From Flavobacteriales bacterium (GTDB lineage: Bacteria; Bacteroidota; Bacteroidia; Flavobacteriales_F; PHOS-HE28): 64,000 bases of DNA. The position numbers were made by a program, and so were the translations under genes. The stretch spans positions 62,001 to 126,000 of the forward strand of contig JADJDP010000010.1 of NCBI GenBank assembly GCA_016702645.1, written 5' to 3'. A model generated the notes under the pieces. That model saw only the letters and a list, made by a program, of their open reading frames with translations, searched no databases and was not told the origin of the DNA. This document shows, piece after piece, positions 8,949 through 20,081 of this stretch. The number at the start of each line of letters is the position of its first letter. Position 1 is the first letter of the stretch.

Positions 8949-11900
8949 TTAGAAGTTCTGCAGGTCCAATGGGCGCAACACCCCGAACCACTTGATCACC
9001 TTTTCGCCCACGCCGGGCACATCCACATGACAGATGTACACACCGCCTGAGATCGGGATGTTGTTGGTGTTCTTGAGGTCCCAATCCAAGTAGGTGAGCG
9101 CGTTGTCCTTGCGGTACTTGCGCACGAGCGTGCCGCTCACCGTGTAGATGGAGATCGTGCAGCTCTTCGGCAGGTTGATGAACTTCACCCGGTTGTCCAA
9201 GCGTGAGGTCTCGTACCCACTGAACGCGTAGTACGGGTTCGGTGTGATGTTGATCTCGTCCAGGAACTCCTCCTGCACCGTGGCCTGCTGCGTTTGTGTG
9301 GCAAAACCCGAAGTGCTGAACGTGTAGAGCGGAAGACCGTTGTTGTACTGTGGCACGATGGGGTCCGGTGAGCCGTTGTAGTTCACATACTCCTTGTATG
9401 GCTTCGCGACGTTCAGTCGTATGCGCACATCCGTGGCCAGAAGGTCGGTGCCGCAAATACCCATGGCACTACCCACCCAAGCGAGACCACGGAAAACCTT
9501 CAACCGGGACTGGCCAGGCAACGGCAGCGTGGTGTGGATGTAACGGCCCTCATCGTACTGGCCCACGCGATCGGCGTTGTTGCTTTGACGGCGATCGTTC
9601 TTCCACACATAGATCCAGTGGCCGCCGCCGAAATAGGGTTCACCTGCGGCAGTGAGCAATTCGCAGTTCGGGTTCCAGATCATGTCACGACCGATCTCAC
9701 CACCCCAATAACTGTTCTCACCATAGCCGATGTTGAGGCGTTCGCCGGTCTCCAGATCGATCGCGTAACCAGGGAACCAGCCCATTCCGGTCGGCTGCAC
9801 GCCGCCCAACGTGGCTTCTCCTTCATCACAACCGGGCGTACCGGATTTTCTTCCCTGCTTGTCGATGCTCGGTGAGGAACGCAAGGCCATCTTGGCCACA
9901 CCACCAACAGAGAGTGTGGTGTTCGCCTCCTGTTCCAGAACAGGTGAGCGGCTCCACTTGCTCTTGTCGCTGGTGATCACCACCTGGATGCTCGGGATCT
10001 CATTGATCCGGGACAGCGCTTGTGACTGGTTCACCTCAGGTGCTGCGGCGGGCTGGAAATCAGCTTCACCAACCACCGGCCACGGGGCCCATGTACCTCC
10101 AAGCATGTCCTCATAGGTCTGGGTGTCATCCTTGCCCACACGATCGCTGTAAACCGCCACCTCGGGTGCGGTAACCTCCTGCACGAAGGTGCCGCTGCGG
10201 ATCCAGTTGAACGGGCTTTCGCCTTCCGCATCGGGGATCCCGGTGAACCATGCCCTTGATGGATTATCGAACTCGATGGATCCATTGGTCACTGGCTTCG
10301 TGTAATCATTGGTGAAGTAGGACTGACCAATGGTGATGGAGATGCCGTAATCCGGGAACAACTGCTCATAGGGCATATCGATCGCGCGATCGCACGTATC
10401 CACTTCACCGGTCGAGGTGTTCACCAAGTACCAGTATGCGTCGTCCAGATCACCGGGTGTGATGGAATCTCGGAACCACACCTGGAACTGTGCATCGGGT
10501 ACCCGCAGTGGATCCACCACTTTCACATCGATGGGACCCAAGCCGCGCTTGTAGGTGAGCTGGTCCTTCCTCCATGGCGATGCCGATACGATGGCGTTCT
10601 CCGTCGCTTCCTCCAGCTCGATCTCCAACGAGCCATTGCCCTGGCCCTCCAAGCGGGTCACAGGCAGGCGATCATCGTACGCTGCGTTGAGGATGGTACC
10701 TCCGGTTTGCGGATCGTTCTTGTGCGGAATACCGGAGTAGGTGCGAATGGCACCGAACGCGGCTTTACGACCGGCCACATAAGGGAACGGCTGACCCGTT
10801 CCGTTCGCGATGTCATAGTCCTCGTAGTTGTTGTAGCCGTATGCGAGGGCTATGTAGTAGTAGGTCTTGAAGTTCACCAGCCTGGGGTCGCCTTGGGCGA
10901 ACAGGTCGGTCGTTACACGGATCGAGTGCTGGATGCCTTCGTTCGCGCCGTTCACCATTTCAGTTGGCACGGCCTGTTGCAGCGCCTCGCTGAACGGGAA
11001 GTTCACGATCTGCCCAACCTCATCCTCCACATCCCCTTGATAGACCAGGCGAGCCAACTCCACGTTCTCCAGATCGGCAACGCTGGCTTCAGCGTTCTTC
11101 ATCTGGTAGATCTTGTAGCCCTGGAAGCGGTACTCGCGATCGTAAGGAGGGCCGCCGCTGCCATTGTCCAATGGAATGATGGGGTCCACCTCGCGATAGG
11201 CCTCGTTCGCGTTGTTGCTGCCCGGATCCGGATTGGAGATGAACAGGATCAACTCGCGGTCCAGTTCACGTATGGTGAGATCGGGTGCATCCGGTCCGTC
11301 AAGGATCTTGAAGCAGTTGTCGAACAGGGCTTGTGCCTTGTCATCCGCTACACGCAGGGGACCAAGGCTGCTGATGGCTCCGCCGGATTGGGATCGCGCC
11401 CATACCACACCAACGGTGATATTGTTGAAGGCACCTGCCTCCAAGGTGAATGGACCTGCGCTCTGCACGAAGCGACGGTCCGGCGTTGCAGGTGTGGGTG
11501 CGGTTTCGCTCCACGCTGGTTGCGGAACGCAGCTCGTACCCCAACCCACCGGATCGCTATCACCGGGGAACATGTAGTAGGCGCGGATCGCGTTCGGGTC
11601 TTCGCTGTATCCGTTGCCACCGTACGACTGCGGGATGCCGTTCTTCCAGATGCTCTGGAGGTAATTGTAGAACTGACCGGCACTCGCTGGATCGGTGATG
11701 TTGTTGTTCGGCGAGGAACGGTTGAAGTAGATGTAAGCGCGCATACCAAAGCGCTCGTTATCGATCACCCCGTCGCCGTAGCCGATACCGATCCCCTTGT
11801 AAGGGATTCCATTGATGGCGGGATCCGCAGCTGTCTGACAGTCGAAGATGTCCTGATATGACTGTGGACCGGGATTGTCCGTGCCATCGGAATCCTGGAA

Positions 11901-13064
11901 GGGTCCTTCGAAGAAGTCAACCCCGATAGCCGGAGGGGGCGGTGCAGGACCACCGTAACCCACGGCACCATTGCAACCATTGTCCACATCCTGCCAGTTG
12001 TACACGTAACCAAGACCACGGCGCACGTCGCAGCCGGCGAAATCGTCATCGGCACAACCAAGGTCAGGATCCACGAAGTGACCGAAGTAGGTGTTCTCCA
12101 GCGTTTGCGAAGCCCAGTTGATGACCGTGTAATTGTAGAAGGTCATGTTGTTGATCTCGTTGTTCGCGCTGAAGGCGAAGGCCTGCGCACGCACTTCGAG
12201 ACCGATGGGCGTTCCGTTCGTTTCAGTGTGGGCGTCGCCCTTGTCATTGAAGATGTAGAAGATGTTGTAGTCACCGAACAGCGGCACGGGATCCTCGCGC
12301 AATTTGTTCTTGCAGTCCTCCACGCTCTGCTCGAAACCATAATCCGGATAATCGCCGGAGAACGGGTCGTAATTTCCATCGTCGTTGTAGTCGAAGAAGG
12401 GAGCCAAGTAGAGGTCCTGCCCGGCTTCCACGTCGCCTATCGCGGGCCACTCCTGGAAAGCGGTGGGCACCGAGTAGCCATCCGGGAACAAGGCTCCGAT
12501 GCATACCGGGTCTCCAGCACAGTTCACCCAAGCCAAATGCGCCTCGGCCTCCGCACGCTGCGTGATCCAGAAACGATCGTACTCCTGGCAGATCGGTTCA
12601 TCCGTGGAAGCATCGGCCGTGTTCAAAGGGCCGGGCCAGAAATCGTTCCCGTCCTGACGATAGAGCACGGCGGCGATCTTCAGCTGACCGGTACTGCTCA
12701 ATCCTCCCATCCACAGAGCACCCGCATAGATCGCGTTGGGGCCACTGAAATCCTCGGTCTTCGGCACCTCATAGCCGCTGCGGCTCACGCCGCGCCGTTG
12801 CCAGAAGTTACCTCCGTTCTCGATCACCGCGCGCACGTTGTTGAACGCGATCTGGGTGACCTGTGAGGCCGGGTTGCACGCCGCAGCTTTGGGAGCACCC
12901 GCTGCATCGGCAACGGTGTTCCCGCCCTGTGTGGCCATGCCACCAGTGCTCGGCGGGTTCCATGCCCAAGCCGCAAGGCCGGTGGCGATGGAGAGGCTCA
13001 GAGCGAAGGTTCTGGTTGGGATCGCGCTAGTGAGGCCTTTCATGTTCGTCGGTCGTTTGTTCAT
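8949..13064 (-). CDS. Giant secreted T9SS-sorted surface protein
   Basis: The protein has about 1,371 aa with an N-terminal signal sequence (about residues 1-45) and an Asp/Asn/Gly/Pro-rich body. The C-terminal region has the look of a T9SS type A sorting domain: an NPNPYYAF-like start, ISIYTVSGTLVRK, and a final glycine/valine strand ending near GEKVIKWFGVLRP. No catalytic domain is recognised. The start ATG overlaps the stop of the TonB receptor gene (TGATG at 13062-13066), so the genes are coupled; an alternative ATG lies at 13043. The PorV-like gene follows after 23 bp. Confidence 0.85.
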   Translation of the reverse strand: MNKRPTNMKGLTSAIPTRTFALSLSIATGLAAWAWNPPSTGGMATQGGNTVADAAGAPKAAACNPASQVTQIAFNNVRAVIENGGNFWQRRGVSRSGYEVPKTEDFSGPNAIYAGALWMGGLSSTGQLKIAAVLYRQDGNDFWPGPLNTADASTDEPICQEYDRFWITQRAEAEAHLAWVNCAGDPVCIGALFPDGYSVPTAFQEWPAIGDVEAGQDLYLAPFFDYNDDGNYDPFSGDYPDYGFEQSVEDCKNKLREDPVPLFGDYNIFYIFNDKGDAHTETNGTPIGLEVRAQAFAFSANNEINNMTFYNYTVINWASQTLENTYFGHFVDPDLGCADDDFAGCDVRRGLGYVYNWQDVDNGCNGAVGYGGPAPPPPAIGVDFFEGPFQDSDGTDNPGPQSYQDIFDCQTAADPAINGIPYKGIGIGYGDGVIDNERFGMRAYIYFNRSSPNNNITDPASAGQFYNYLQSIWKNGIPQSYGGNGYSEDPNAIRAYYMFPGDSDPVGWGTSCVPQPAWSETAPTPATPDRRFVQSAGPFTLEAGAFNNITVGVVWARSQSGGAISSLGPLRVADDKAQALFDNCFKILDGPDAPDLTIRELDRELILFISNPDPGSNNANEAYREVDPIIPLDNGSGGPPYDREYRFQGYKIYQMKNAEASVADLENVELARLVYQGDVEDEVGQIVNFPFSEALQQAVPTEMVNGANEGIQHSIRVTTDLFAQGDPRLVNFKTYYYIALAYGYNNYEDYDIANGTGQPFPYVAGRKAAFGAIRTYSGIPHKNDPQTGGTILNAAYDDRLPVTRLEGQGNGSLEIELEEATENAIVSASPWRKDQLTYKRGLGPIDVKVVDPLRVPDAQFQVWFRDSITPGDLDDAYWYLVNTSTGEVDTCDRAIDMPYEQLFPDYGISITIGQSYFTNDYTKPVTNGSIEFDNPSRAWFTGIPDAEGESPFNWIRSGTFVQEVTAPEVAVYSDRVGKDDTQTYEDMLGGTWAPWPVVGEADFQPAAAPEVNQSQALSRINEIPSIQVVITSDKSKWSRSPVLEQEANTTLSVGGVAKMALRSSPSIDKQGRKSGTPGCDEGEATLGGVQPTGMGWFPGYAIDLETGERLNIGYGENSYWGGEIGRDMIWNPNCELLTAAGEPYFGGGHWIYVWKNDRRQSNNADRVGQYDEGRYIHTTLPLPGQSRLKVFRGLAWVGSAMGICGTDLLATDVRIRLNVAKPYKEYVNYNGSPDPIVPQYNNGLPLYTFSTSGFATQTQQATVQEEFLDEINITPNPYYAFSGYETSRLDNRVKFINLPKSCTISIYTVSGTLVRKYRKDNALTYLDWDLKNTNNIPISGGVYICHVDVPGVGEKVIKWFGVLRPLDLQNF

Positions 13065-16000
13065 CAGAAATCGAAGCGTACACCCAAGCGGATCGTGCGC
13101 GGCGCGCCGAAATTGCCGGGGTTGTTGATCTTGAGCGTGTACATGTCCCGGAACGCATCGGGATCCACCTGTGTGCGGTCGTTCAACTGCGCCAGGTAAC
13201 CGTCGTTGTCGGGTGACCCGGTGTAGCGGTAAACACCCACGATGTTCTCCGTGTTGAACGCATTGGTCACGAGGAGGTAGATGTTGAGGTTCGCGCTCTT
13301 GCCTTTGTCTCCCTCGCCGCCACCGAACGTGAGCGTGATGTCGCGGTCCAACTGGAAGTCCGTCGTGAACTGCCATGGGAGGCGAGCCCCGTTCAGTGTA
13401 CCGTCCAGACGATAGTTCCCGGCACCGGTGCCTTCGCTCACCACCTGGCTACTGCGGCTGTATGGCGTGCCACTGCCCAAGATGCTCACCACGTTGATAC
13501 CCGTGCGCTGGAAGATCGCCTTGCCGAACAGCATGGGTCCATTGTAATCCTTGCCACCACCGTAGCGGAAGTCGAAGGTCGTCTGGAAGCGGTGGCGCTG
13601 ATCGAAGTCAAGTGGGGAGATCGTGCGCAGGTTGGGTTGGCCGCTGTTGATCAGGTTGATCCCGGTGTTGGGACCGGAACCGGTACCATCGGCGAACTGC
13701 AGGGTGTAGCTCGCACGCATCCACACGTTGCCGGTGCGGCGCAGGTCGAAGGTGGTGGTGAAGCCCTTCACCGTACCGAAATCGAAGTTGTCGTAGGTGC
13801 GGTAGTCGCGCGGCCAAGCGTTCACCACGTTACGGATCTGGATCTGGTCGCGCAATTCGCGATAGAAGGCGGAAAGCTTGAGGGAGGAGGACTTGCTCAA
13901 CACCTGCTGGAAACCAAGTTCATAGTCGATCGTCTTGGTCGGCTTCAGTGCAGGGTTGGACTGTATGTCACCCGTGTTCTCGATGTAGGCCAAGGCGGCC
14001 AGGTTCATCCGCGACTGACCAGCGCTCGGGCGCTGCGTGAGCACATCGTAGTGCGCGAAGAACACCGCTTCATCACTGATGGGGAAGCTGAAGGCCACGC
14101 GCGGCATCACGTTCACCACCGGCGTGTAATCCGTGAAGGCGGACTTGGCGAGCGGTGAACCGTTCAGGTCGGTACGCTCATCACCACCTATGAGGTAAGG
14201 CCGTATCGACCCACCCTCTTGGAGCGAGTTGCCGTCGGTGAGTTCAACACCGGTTGCACTGTACCAGGTATCGCCATCACGGTAGCCCTTGATCTGCGAT
14301 GGGCTGTCGAAATTGTTCACGTACACCACGAAATCATCACCGATGTTGCCAGGACGGTTGGCAAGTGCGTTGCGGATATCGGAGTCAGGTACACCATCCC
14401 CCGCCTTGTAGGCTTCGCGCCAGAGGTACTTGTCCTTGAATACGTTCTGGTTCGCATCATAGCGGTCCACACGAACACCCACGTTGAAGATGATATCGTC
14501 GAACGCGAACTTGTCCATGATATAACCGGCCATGTAGATGGGCTCGAACGGAGCTTGCTGGCGGGTGTAGGCACCACGATCGTCCTTGGCATCGAAGAAG
14601 TCATCGAAGCTTGGCTTGCGGGTAAGCAAATTGCCCAGGTAATCGTAGCCGACGAAACCCACCAACCCGTTGCCGTCATTGATCAGCTCGTCCGGCGAGA
14701 ACATGTCCAAAGCGAAGACATCGGGCGACAGCGCGTCCACATCGATGAAGTCAGAGCCGTTCGGATCCAACCCGAGCGAACTACGAAGGCTGCGATCGAA
14801 GAACTGCTGGTCATCACCCACCAATCGCCGGTGGTAGAAGAAAGGGAACGGACTGCCTGGGATCTCAACGATCTGCGAGGCGGGTACGCTGTCGTTCTCC
14901 CAGTTCGCCAGATGGAAGTTGGTGAGCTGGCGAGCACGGGTCCACAACCCGATGGGTGCCAAGTCATAGCGTCGCTGGGTCAATTGCTCATACTCCACAC
15001 CGAGTGACACCGCGTGCTGTCCGATGTCGGCGCTACCGATGGCCGTGAAGCGGATCTGATCGTTCTGGCGTTTGCTGTACGTGCCTGCACGACTACCTGC
15101 GTTGCTCCAGAGGTCGTACAAGGAGGGAGGTCCGGATCCGTTCCAGCGAACACCACGGTTGCTGGTCTCGGTGAAATCCTGGTAGTACCCGAGGTAGTCA
15201 CCCCCGGTGATCTGTGCACCGAACAGGTTGGGGATCGGGTACTGCTCCTGCGGCAGTGCATTGAAATAGAAGCTGTTGACAGCCGCAAGCTCAGGGTTCT
15301 GCGATCCAGGAGAGAAGGTGACGAGCGTGTCGCGCTCCCCGATCTGTACCCAACCTGGTTCCCTGCAATTCGAATTGCGGGGCCCGGTAGGTGGTGAAGC
15401 GGCCTATGTAGCCGTAGTCCCAAATGTTCTCGCCGTGCTCGAAATCCTGGATGCTGTTCTGGTAGCGGCTGTAGTCCAGCTGCAGGCTGTAGAAGGCGTT
15501 CTTGATCGTGGCGGCACGCTCCTCCTCCTCATTGCGATTGGTGAAGCGCTGCGTGAACTTGATGAACGAACGCCACGTGGTCTCCTTGGTCCGCCCGTTG
15601 TTCTCGGAATTCAACAGGGAGTTGTTGCGGTTGAAATCCTGGCGGTTCCCATAGTCGAACGAACCACCGAGCGTGAGGGTGACCGTTGGCGTGGTGGTGA
15701 TATCGATCTTGCCCGAAGCGAGGTAGCTCGTGGAACCCGCGTTCTGACGGGTTTTGATGGATTCGATGTCACCGCTCCGAAGGAACTGGCTGCCGTACCC
15801 ATAATCGTTCTCCCCTGCTGGAAGAAGCACGGCCGGATTCGCGAGCAACTGGCTCCGCAGCGTGGGGTTCACGCGCACATCACCCAAGTAACTGGGACCA
15901 CCATCCACGACATTGGTGTACTGTCCACTGAAGAAGAAGCCGATGAGCGGCTTCGCCTTGTTGCCGAGGCTGTCCTTCTTGAACAGGATGGGACCGCTCA

Positions 16001-16809
16001 AGCTCGCTTCCACTTGGTTGAATCCGAACTTGTCCAGACCGACAACGTCCGTGATGTCTTCACCCACTTTCCAGCCGCTGGTGAGGTATTCCACACCGCC
16101 GAAGAAGTTGCGGCTGGGACCGCGCGTGGTGATGTTGATCAGACCACCGGTCACATCACCATAGTTGGCGGGAACACCGCCGGTGATCACCTGCACTTCC
16201 TCGATCGCGCTCTTGGGCAAGCCGGTACCGGCACCCGCAGGCACTTTAACACCATCGATGTAGTAATAGGTGTTCTCTGTTCGCGAACCACGGATGCTGA
16301 TACCGCCTCCGGTTCCTGCATCGCTCGCACCAGCAACGGTGGTGGCAATGGAGTTGGCCGAACGACCGGGCATCTTGGCGATCTGGTCCCGCGTCACGGT
16401 CCCACCGGAAGCACCACCGTCCCTTTGGATCAAGGGGAACCGTGTAAGCGATGACCTCCACGTCCTTCAACTCGATCCCCGAAGAGGTGAGCCCGAGGTT
16501 GAGGAAGGTGATGATGTTGCTGTTCACCACCACACCGGTCTGCTTCATGGTCTGGTAACCCACATAGCTCACCACCACATCATAGGTACCCGGTTCAATG
16601 GGCTTGATGAAGTAGTTGCCGTCGAAGTCGGAAGAACCACCGGAGACCTGCGTACCGCGGTTCTCCAACACGATGCTCACAAAGGGGAGCGGCTCGTTGG
16701 TCTTCTTGTCCGTGACCTTGCCCTTGAGGCTGCCGGTGCCGACTTGGGCCTGCACCGAAAGCACTGCGATGAACGAAAGGGCGACCGAGGAGAATAACCT
16801 TCTCACCAT
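13064..16809 (-). CDS. TonB-dependent receptor with carboxypeptidase-like N-domain (frameshifted)
   Basis: Three consecutive frames together encode one receptor of about 1,245 aa. The first (to about 16435) has a signal peptide (VLSVQA), a carboxypeptidase-regulatory-like domain (GKVTDKKTNEPLPFVSIVL) and SYVGYQT. The second (to about 15350) holds the plug with DGGASGGTV, GISIRG and YYYIDGVKV. The third is the barrel, ending VRFDF. The first break needs one extra T removed near 16434-16437 (CTTG for CTG). The second is in a GGG run at 15349-15351. Both look like single-base insertions rather than decay, since the frames join without loss. It leads the three-gene surface operon. Substrate unknown. 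Confidence 0.85.
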
Positions 16810-17057
16810 CAACGATAGGTTTTACGTTCTAACTGAACTGCGCAACGAGGGGGCGCTAATATAGAAAGTTCCCGGATCGGAAAAACCTTCGCTTTTCCGC
16901 GCTGGACGGCCATTTCCGAGGGTTCATCCCTTCCGGTCCCGGGATCCATGGTCATCTGTCGGACATCTTCCGCGAACATGGGGGCAAGATACCCGTGCAT
17001 CGATCCCTTGTATCGCGCGCACCCGCCGAAGCTGAGTGCATTCTATACAGGTCCGGA

Positions 17058-17354
17058 TCAGCGCCTGCGCCCGAAGAGGCGGGTGAAGAAACCGTCGCGA
17101 TGTCGCCCGCTGCCGCTGCGGTCGGCACGGCGGTCGTGCTGCTTCAATCGTTTACGTGTGGCCTTGTCCTGTATGGCGAGGTGCCGCTTCTTATCGTCCT
17201 TCTCCTTCTTCACCTTGGCCTTCTTGTCCTCCTTGGCCTTCTTCGCCAGGATCTTCTCCTGTTGCTTCTGGGATATGCCATCCTGGGCGTGCGAGATCAT
17301 GGGCGCACTTGCCAGGGTGAACATCAGTAGCCATCGGAACAAACGGGCCATCAT
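17058..17354 (-). CDS. Small secreted, highly basic protein
   Basis: A 98-aa protein starts MMARLFRWLLMFTL with a clear signal peptide cleaved near ISHA-QDG. The mature part is dominated by Lys/Arg-rich charged helices (KKAKEDKKAKVKKEKDDKKR) and ends FTRLFGRRR. No domain is recognised. It could bind an acidic polymer or be a periplasmic scaffold, but there is no direct evidence. The ATG at 17351 is an equally good start. Its 5' end is 68 bp from the divergent Rieske-like gene. Confidence 0.7.
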   Translation of the reverse strand: MMARLFRWLLMFTLASAPMISHAQDGISQKQQEKILAKKAKEDKKAKVKKEKDDKKRHLAIQDKATRKRLKQHDRRADRSGSGRHRDGFFTRLFGRRR

Positions 17355-17393
17355 GGCGCAAGGATAACGCATGCCGACCCCGACGCACATACC

Positions 17394-17401
17394 TACTTTC
17401 G
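17394..17401 (+). promoter_or_regulatory. -7 box (TACTTTCG) for the Rieske-like gene
   Basis: This TAnnTTYG match lies 21 nt before the ATG at 17423, in the divergent gap. Confidence 0.6.
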
Positions 17402-17422
17402 TACCGCGATCGTTGTTCGCCC

Positions 17423-17851
17423 ATGCACATGACCAAGGTCCACCTCATCGGTGTGTGGGTGCTTGTTTCCGCCGCTTACGGCTGCAGGAAATCGGAACCA
17501 GGTGGGGTCCCACCCGTCGCCGTGGACATCAGCTTCAATATCAACAACCCGGCCTACAACGCGCTCGCAGTGCCGAGCGGCTGGCTCTACCTGAGCGGCG
17601 GCTCCCAAGGATTGATCGTGTACCGCAACGGTCCGAGCGAATTCACCGCCCTGGACCGGCACTGCCCTTACCAAACAAGCGACCTGTGCCGCGTGTACGT
17701 GGACAGCAGCGAAGTGATCGCCAGGGATAGCCTTTGCTGTCACTCGGCCTTCCTCATTACGGGTGGTGAGGTGATCGAAGGTCCGGCAGCGCTCAACCTG
17801 CAGCAGTACAACACGTCCTTCAACGGGACCACACTGCGTATCTACAACTGA
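17423..17851 (+). CDS. Rieske-like lipoprotein with altered cluster ligands
   Basis: This 142-aa protein has a lipoprotein signal peptide with lipobox SAAYGC (Cys at about residue 21). The mature part resembles a Rieske domain: FTALDRHCPYQ corresponds to the first CxH box, and SLCCHSAF followed by GGEVIEGPA to the second. However, the first-box histidine is Tyr, and the first cysteine of the second CxxH box is Leu, so an ordinary 2Fe-2S cluster looks unlikely. The His just before the first Cys and the CCH might suggest a different metal site; this is speculative. It converges on ahcY, with a shared terminator. Confidence 0.75.
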   Translation: MHMTKVHLIGVWVLVSAAYGCRKSEPGGVPPVAVDISFNINNPAYNALAVPSGWLYLSGGSQGLIVYRNGPSEFTALDRHCPYQTSDLCRVYVDSSEVIARDSLCCHSAFLITGGEVIEGPAALNLQQYNTSFNGTTLRIYN

Positions 17852-17871
17852 GGTCGGATCTCAACAAAATG

Positions 17872-17897
17872 GAAAGGCCCTCCGAAGAGGGCCTTTC
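17872..17897. terminator. Bidirectional terminator
   Basis: A perfect 11-bp stem (17872-17882 with 17887-17897) with a CGAA loop sits between the convergent Rieske-like gene and ahcY. The stem begins GAAA and ends TTTC, giving U-rich ends in both directions. Confidence 0.85.
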
Positions 17898-17915
17898 GTT
17901 GGTTGGGATGTTGGT

Positions 17916-19229
<1,314 letters not shown>

Positions 19230-19249
19230 GGTCGTGTTCATTGCGGGCG

Positions 19250-19257
19250 CAAAAGTA
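19250..19257 (-). promoter_or_regulatory. -7 box (TACTTTTG) for ahcY
   Basis: On the minus strand this is a near-perfect TAnnTTTG. Its position decides between the two possible ahcY start codons. Confidence 0.65.
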
Positions 19258-19309
19258 GTCGGTTGGAGCAAGGAAGGCCAGCGCTGATGGGTTGAGTAAG
19301 TTCGCAGCG

Positions 19310-20050
19310 ATGGGTACGGTGCTCAAACACATCGAGGAAGCGAAAGTTCGCGGCAACAAGCTGTTGGCCGTGCTCATCGACCCCGACTTCGGGCAGGATG
19401 AGGCCTTACTGGAGCAAACGGTCCAAAACGCTTGCATGGCCAAGGCCGACCTCATCTTCGTTGGAGGCAGCTTGCTCACCTCGGCCTCGTTCGATTCCTG
19501 CGTGGGCTTGGTGAAGCGCTGGAGCGACCGCCCCGTGGTGCTTTTCCCTGGTAGTCCTGCGCAATTGAGCGGCCATGCCGATGCCGTGCTCTTCCTCAGC
19601 CTCATCAGTGGCCGCAACCCCGAACTGCTCATCGGCCACCACGTTACCGCCGCCCCGACGGTCCGAGCGCTGGGCATCGAGGCCATCCCCACCGGCTACA
19701 TGCTGGTGGACGGCGGCAAGCCCACCACGGTGAGCTATGTGAGCCAGACCCTTCCCATTCCACACGATAAGCCGGGCATTGCTGCGGCCACTGCCGTTGC
19801 TGGTGAACTTCTTGGGCTGCGTACGATGTACATGGATACCGGCAGCGGCGCACAGCGAACCGTGAGTGCCGCTATGATCGCTGCGGTTCGCAAGAGCGTG
19901 GAGCTTCCCATTATTGTCGGCGGTGGGATCCGCGATGCGAAAACAGCCCGGACATTGTGCGAGGCTGGTGCAGATGTGATCGTGGTGGGCACTGCGGTGG
20001 AGCAGGATCCCGAGACCGTCTTCGCCCTGAGCGAAGCTGTGCACGGGTGA
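19310..20050 (+). CDS. Geranylgeranylglyceryl phosphate synthase-family protein (PcrB-like)
   Basis: This 246-aa TIM-barrel protein has LLAVLIDPD at the N-terminus, PTGYMLVDGGKPT in the middle and the phosphate-binding VGGGIRDAKTA and VGTAVEQD near the C-terminus. The family joins polyprenyl diphosphate to glycerol-1-phosphate; bacterial members, including group II enzymes known from Bacteroidetes, make ether-linked prenylglycerols of uncertain cell role. An in-frame TTG at 19292 exists, but the ATG at 19310 is preferred. A TAAGTTCG box at 19297-19304 lies only 5 nt upstream. Confidence 0.9.
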   Translation: MGTVLKHIEEAKVRGNKLLAVLIDPDFGQDEALLEQTVQNACMAKADLIFVGGSLLTSASFDSCVGLVKRWSDRPVVLFPGSPAQLSGHADAVLFLSLISGRNPELLIGHHVTAAPTVRALGIEAIPTGYMLVDGGKPTTVSYVSQTLPIPHDKPGIAAATAVAGELLGLRTMYMDTGSGAQRTVSAAMIAAVRKSVELPIIVGGGIRDAKTARTLCEAGADVIVVGTAVEQDPETVFALSEAVHG

Positions 20051-20081
20051 GCTGCGAGGATCGTACATCTATCTTCACACG

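Noticed and set aside
16246..16812. The first TonB frame as a separate small secreted protein
   Set aside because: It ends in scrambled residues after VPL, while the next frame resumes with the expected plug sequence.
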